In this document: one piece after another, positions 6,592 to 6,854 of the stretch
Layout of the letters: each line of letters opens with the position of its first letter
Numbering within the stretch: the stretch's first letter is position 1
The notes under the pieces: generated by a model
Told to the model about the DNA's origin: nothing
Database searches by the model: none
The model's input: the letters and a program-made list of their open reading frames with translations, nothing else
Source of the DNA: CAYWNK01 sp047639615
GTDB lineage: Bacteria > Planctomycetota > UBA1135 > GCA-002686595
Direction: 5' to 3'
DNA: 6,854 bases
Assembly (NCBI GenBank): GCA_047639615.1
Contig: JBLIOL010000295.1
Coordinates: forward strand, 1-6,854
Made by a program: the position numbers and the translations under genes

Positions 6592-6854
6592 TTAGGCGAA
6601 AATCGACTGCAGGCTCGGACGCTTGCCCGGCTGCGTAGTGCTCGAGTAGGCCTCGGCACGGGCTGCGTTCTCACGCTGGGCGGCCTTGGAGGCCACGGCC
6701 AGGTCCTGGCCAGAGGGCTGGCCGGGGGCCAAAGCAGCTGCGCGGGCCTGCTGGGCCAAACGAATGCTCTCCTCGGGGGTGCTGCCTTCCTTCAGGCTGA
6801 TCTGTACCTCGCCGCCAACGGCGTACTGTTGGCCATCGGGGCCGGTCTCGTAGG
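6592..6854 (-). CDS. SprA-related family protein (putative metalloprotease), C-terminal part
   Basis: Only the last 86 residues are inside the window; the gene continues past the right edge. The start of the visible part, YETGPDGQQYAVGGEVQI, followed by TPEESIRLAQQARAAALAPG and QPSGQDLAVASKA, is the signature end of SprA-related proteins, which are described as putative metalloproteases with an HExxH-like helix (typically HEAAH) shortly upstream of this point. That helix is outside the window, so catalytic competence cannot be judged. The tail (AYSSTTQPGKRPSLQSIFA) is polar and variable, as usual. The molecular role of the family is not established. It is the first gene in the visible minus-strand run SprA-related, RidA-like, PQQ-like, with an 18-base gap to the RidA-like gene. 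Confidence 0.85.
   Translation of the reverse strand, partial: YETGPDGQQYAVGGEVQISLKEGSTPEESIRLAQQARAAALAPGQPSGQDLAVASKAAQRENAARAEAYSSTTQPGKRPSLQSIFA

Overview
The window is GC-rich and densely coded, with G/C-dominated third codon positions. It looks like ordinary chromosome of a free-living, probably aerobic, Gram-negative-type bacterium: there is a lipoprotein, a membrane-anchored PQQ-like beta-propeller, a SprA-related protein and a flavin amine oxidase. Membrane-anchored PQQ-like propellers and secretin-N0-like lipoproteins are common in Planctomycetota, Acidobacteriota and Myxococcota. That is only a hint, and I cannot assign a phylum from this window. I see no integrase, transposase, CRISPR array, complete tRNA or rRNA.

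Left part (1-1661). A minus-strand gene enters the window near 409-424 and leaves through the left edge. It encodes a protein with a C-terminal membrane helix whose layout recalls the tail of BlaR1/M56 proteins. Its 5' end overlaps, head to head, a small plus-strand two-helix membrane protein (387-593). Two more minus-strand genes follow: a small hydrophobic membrane protein (613-948) and a lipoprotein with a secretin-N0/STN-like domain (1146-1532). Between these two lie 197 bases without a gene but with inverted repeats.

Middle (1662-4620). A minus-strand pair encodes the RNA helicase DbpA (2043-3443) and, 18 bases downstream, a VOC/glyoxalase-fold protein (1662-2024). Divergent from dbpA is a monomeric-sarcosine-oxidase-like flavoprotein (3496-4620) that keeps the residues used in that family for covalent FAD attachment, oxygen activation and carboxylate binding. 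The 52-base divergent gap has a TATA-like element placed so that the dbpA message could be leaderless.

Right part (4617-6854). Three minus-strand units lie close together in transcription order: the C-terminus of a SprA-related putative metalloprotease (right edge), a RidA-like gene broken by an out-of-frame deletion, and a 533-residue PQQ-like beta-propeller protein with three N-terminal membrane helices. The last of these meets the oxidase gene tail to tail, the two stop codons sharing a CTAG. RidA proteins hydrolyse the reactive imines that flavin amine oxidases and PLP enzymes release, so a RidA-like gene near an amine oxidase makes biochemical sense. Here, however, it appears to be decaying.

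I found no convincing new multi-gene system. The best leads are the broken RidA gene next to an intact amine oxidase, the unassigned gene pair at the left edge, the structured 949-1145 spacer, and the possible leaderless start of dbpA.
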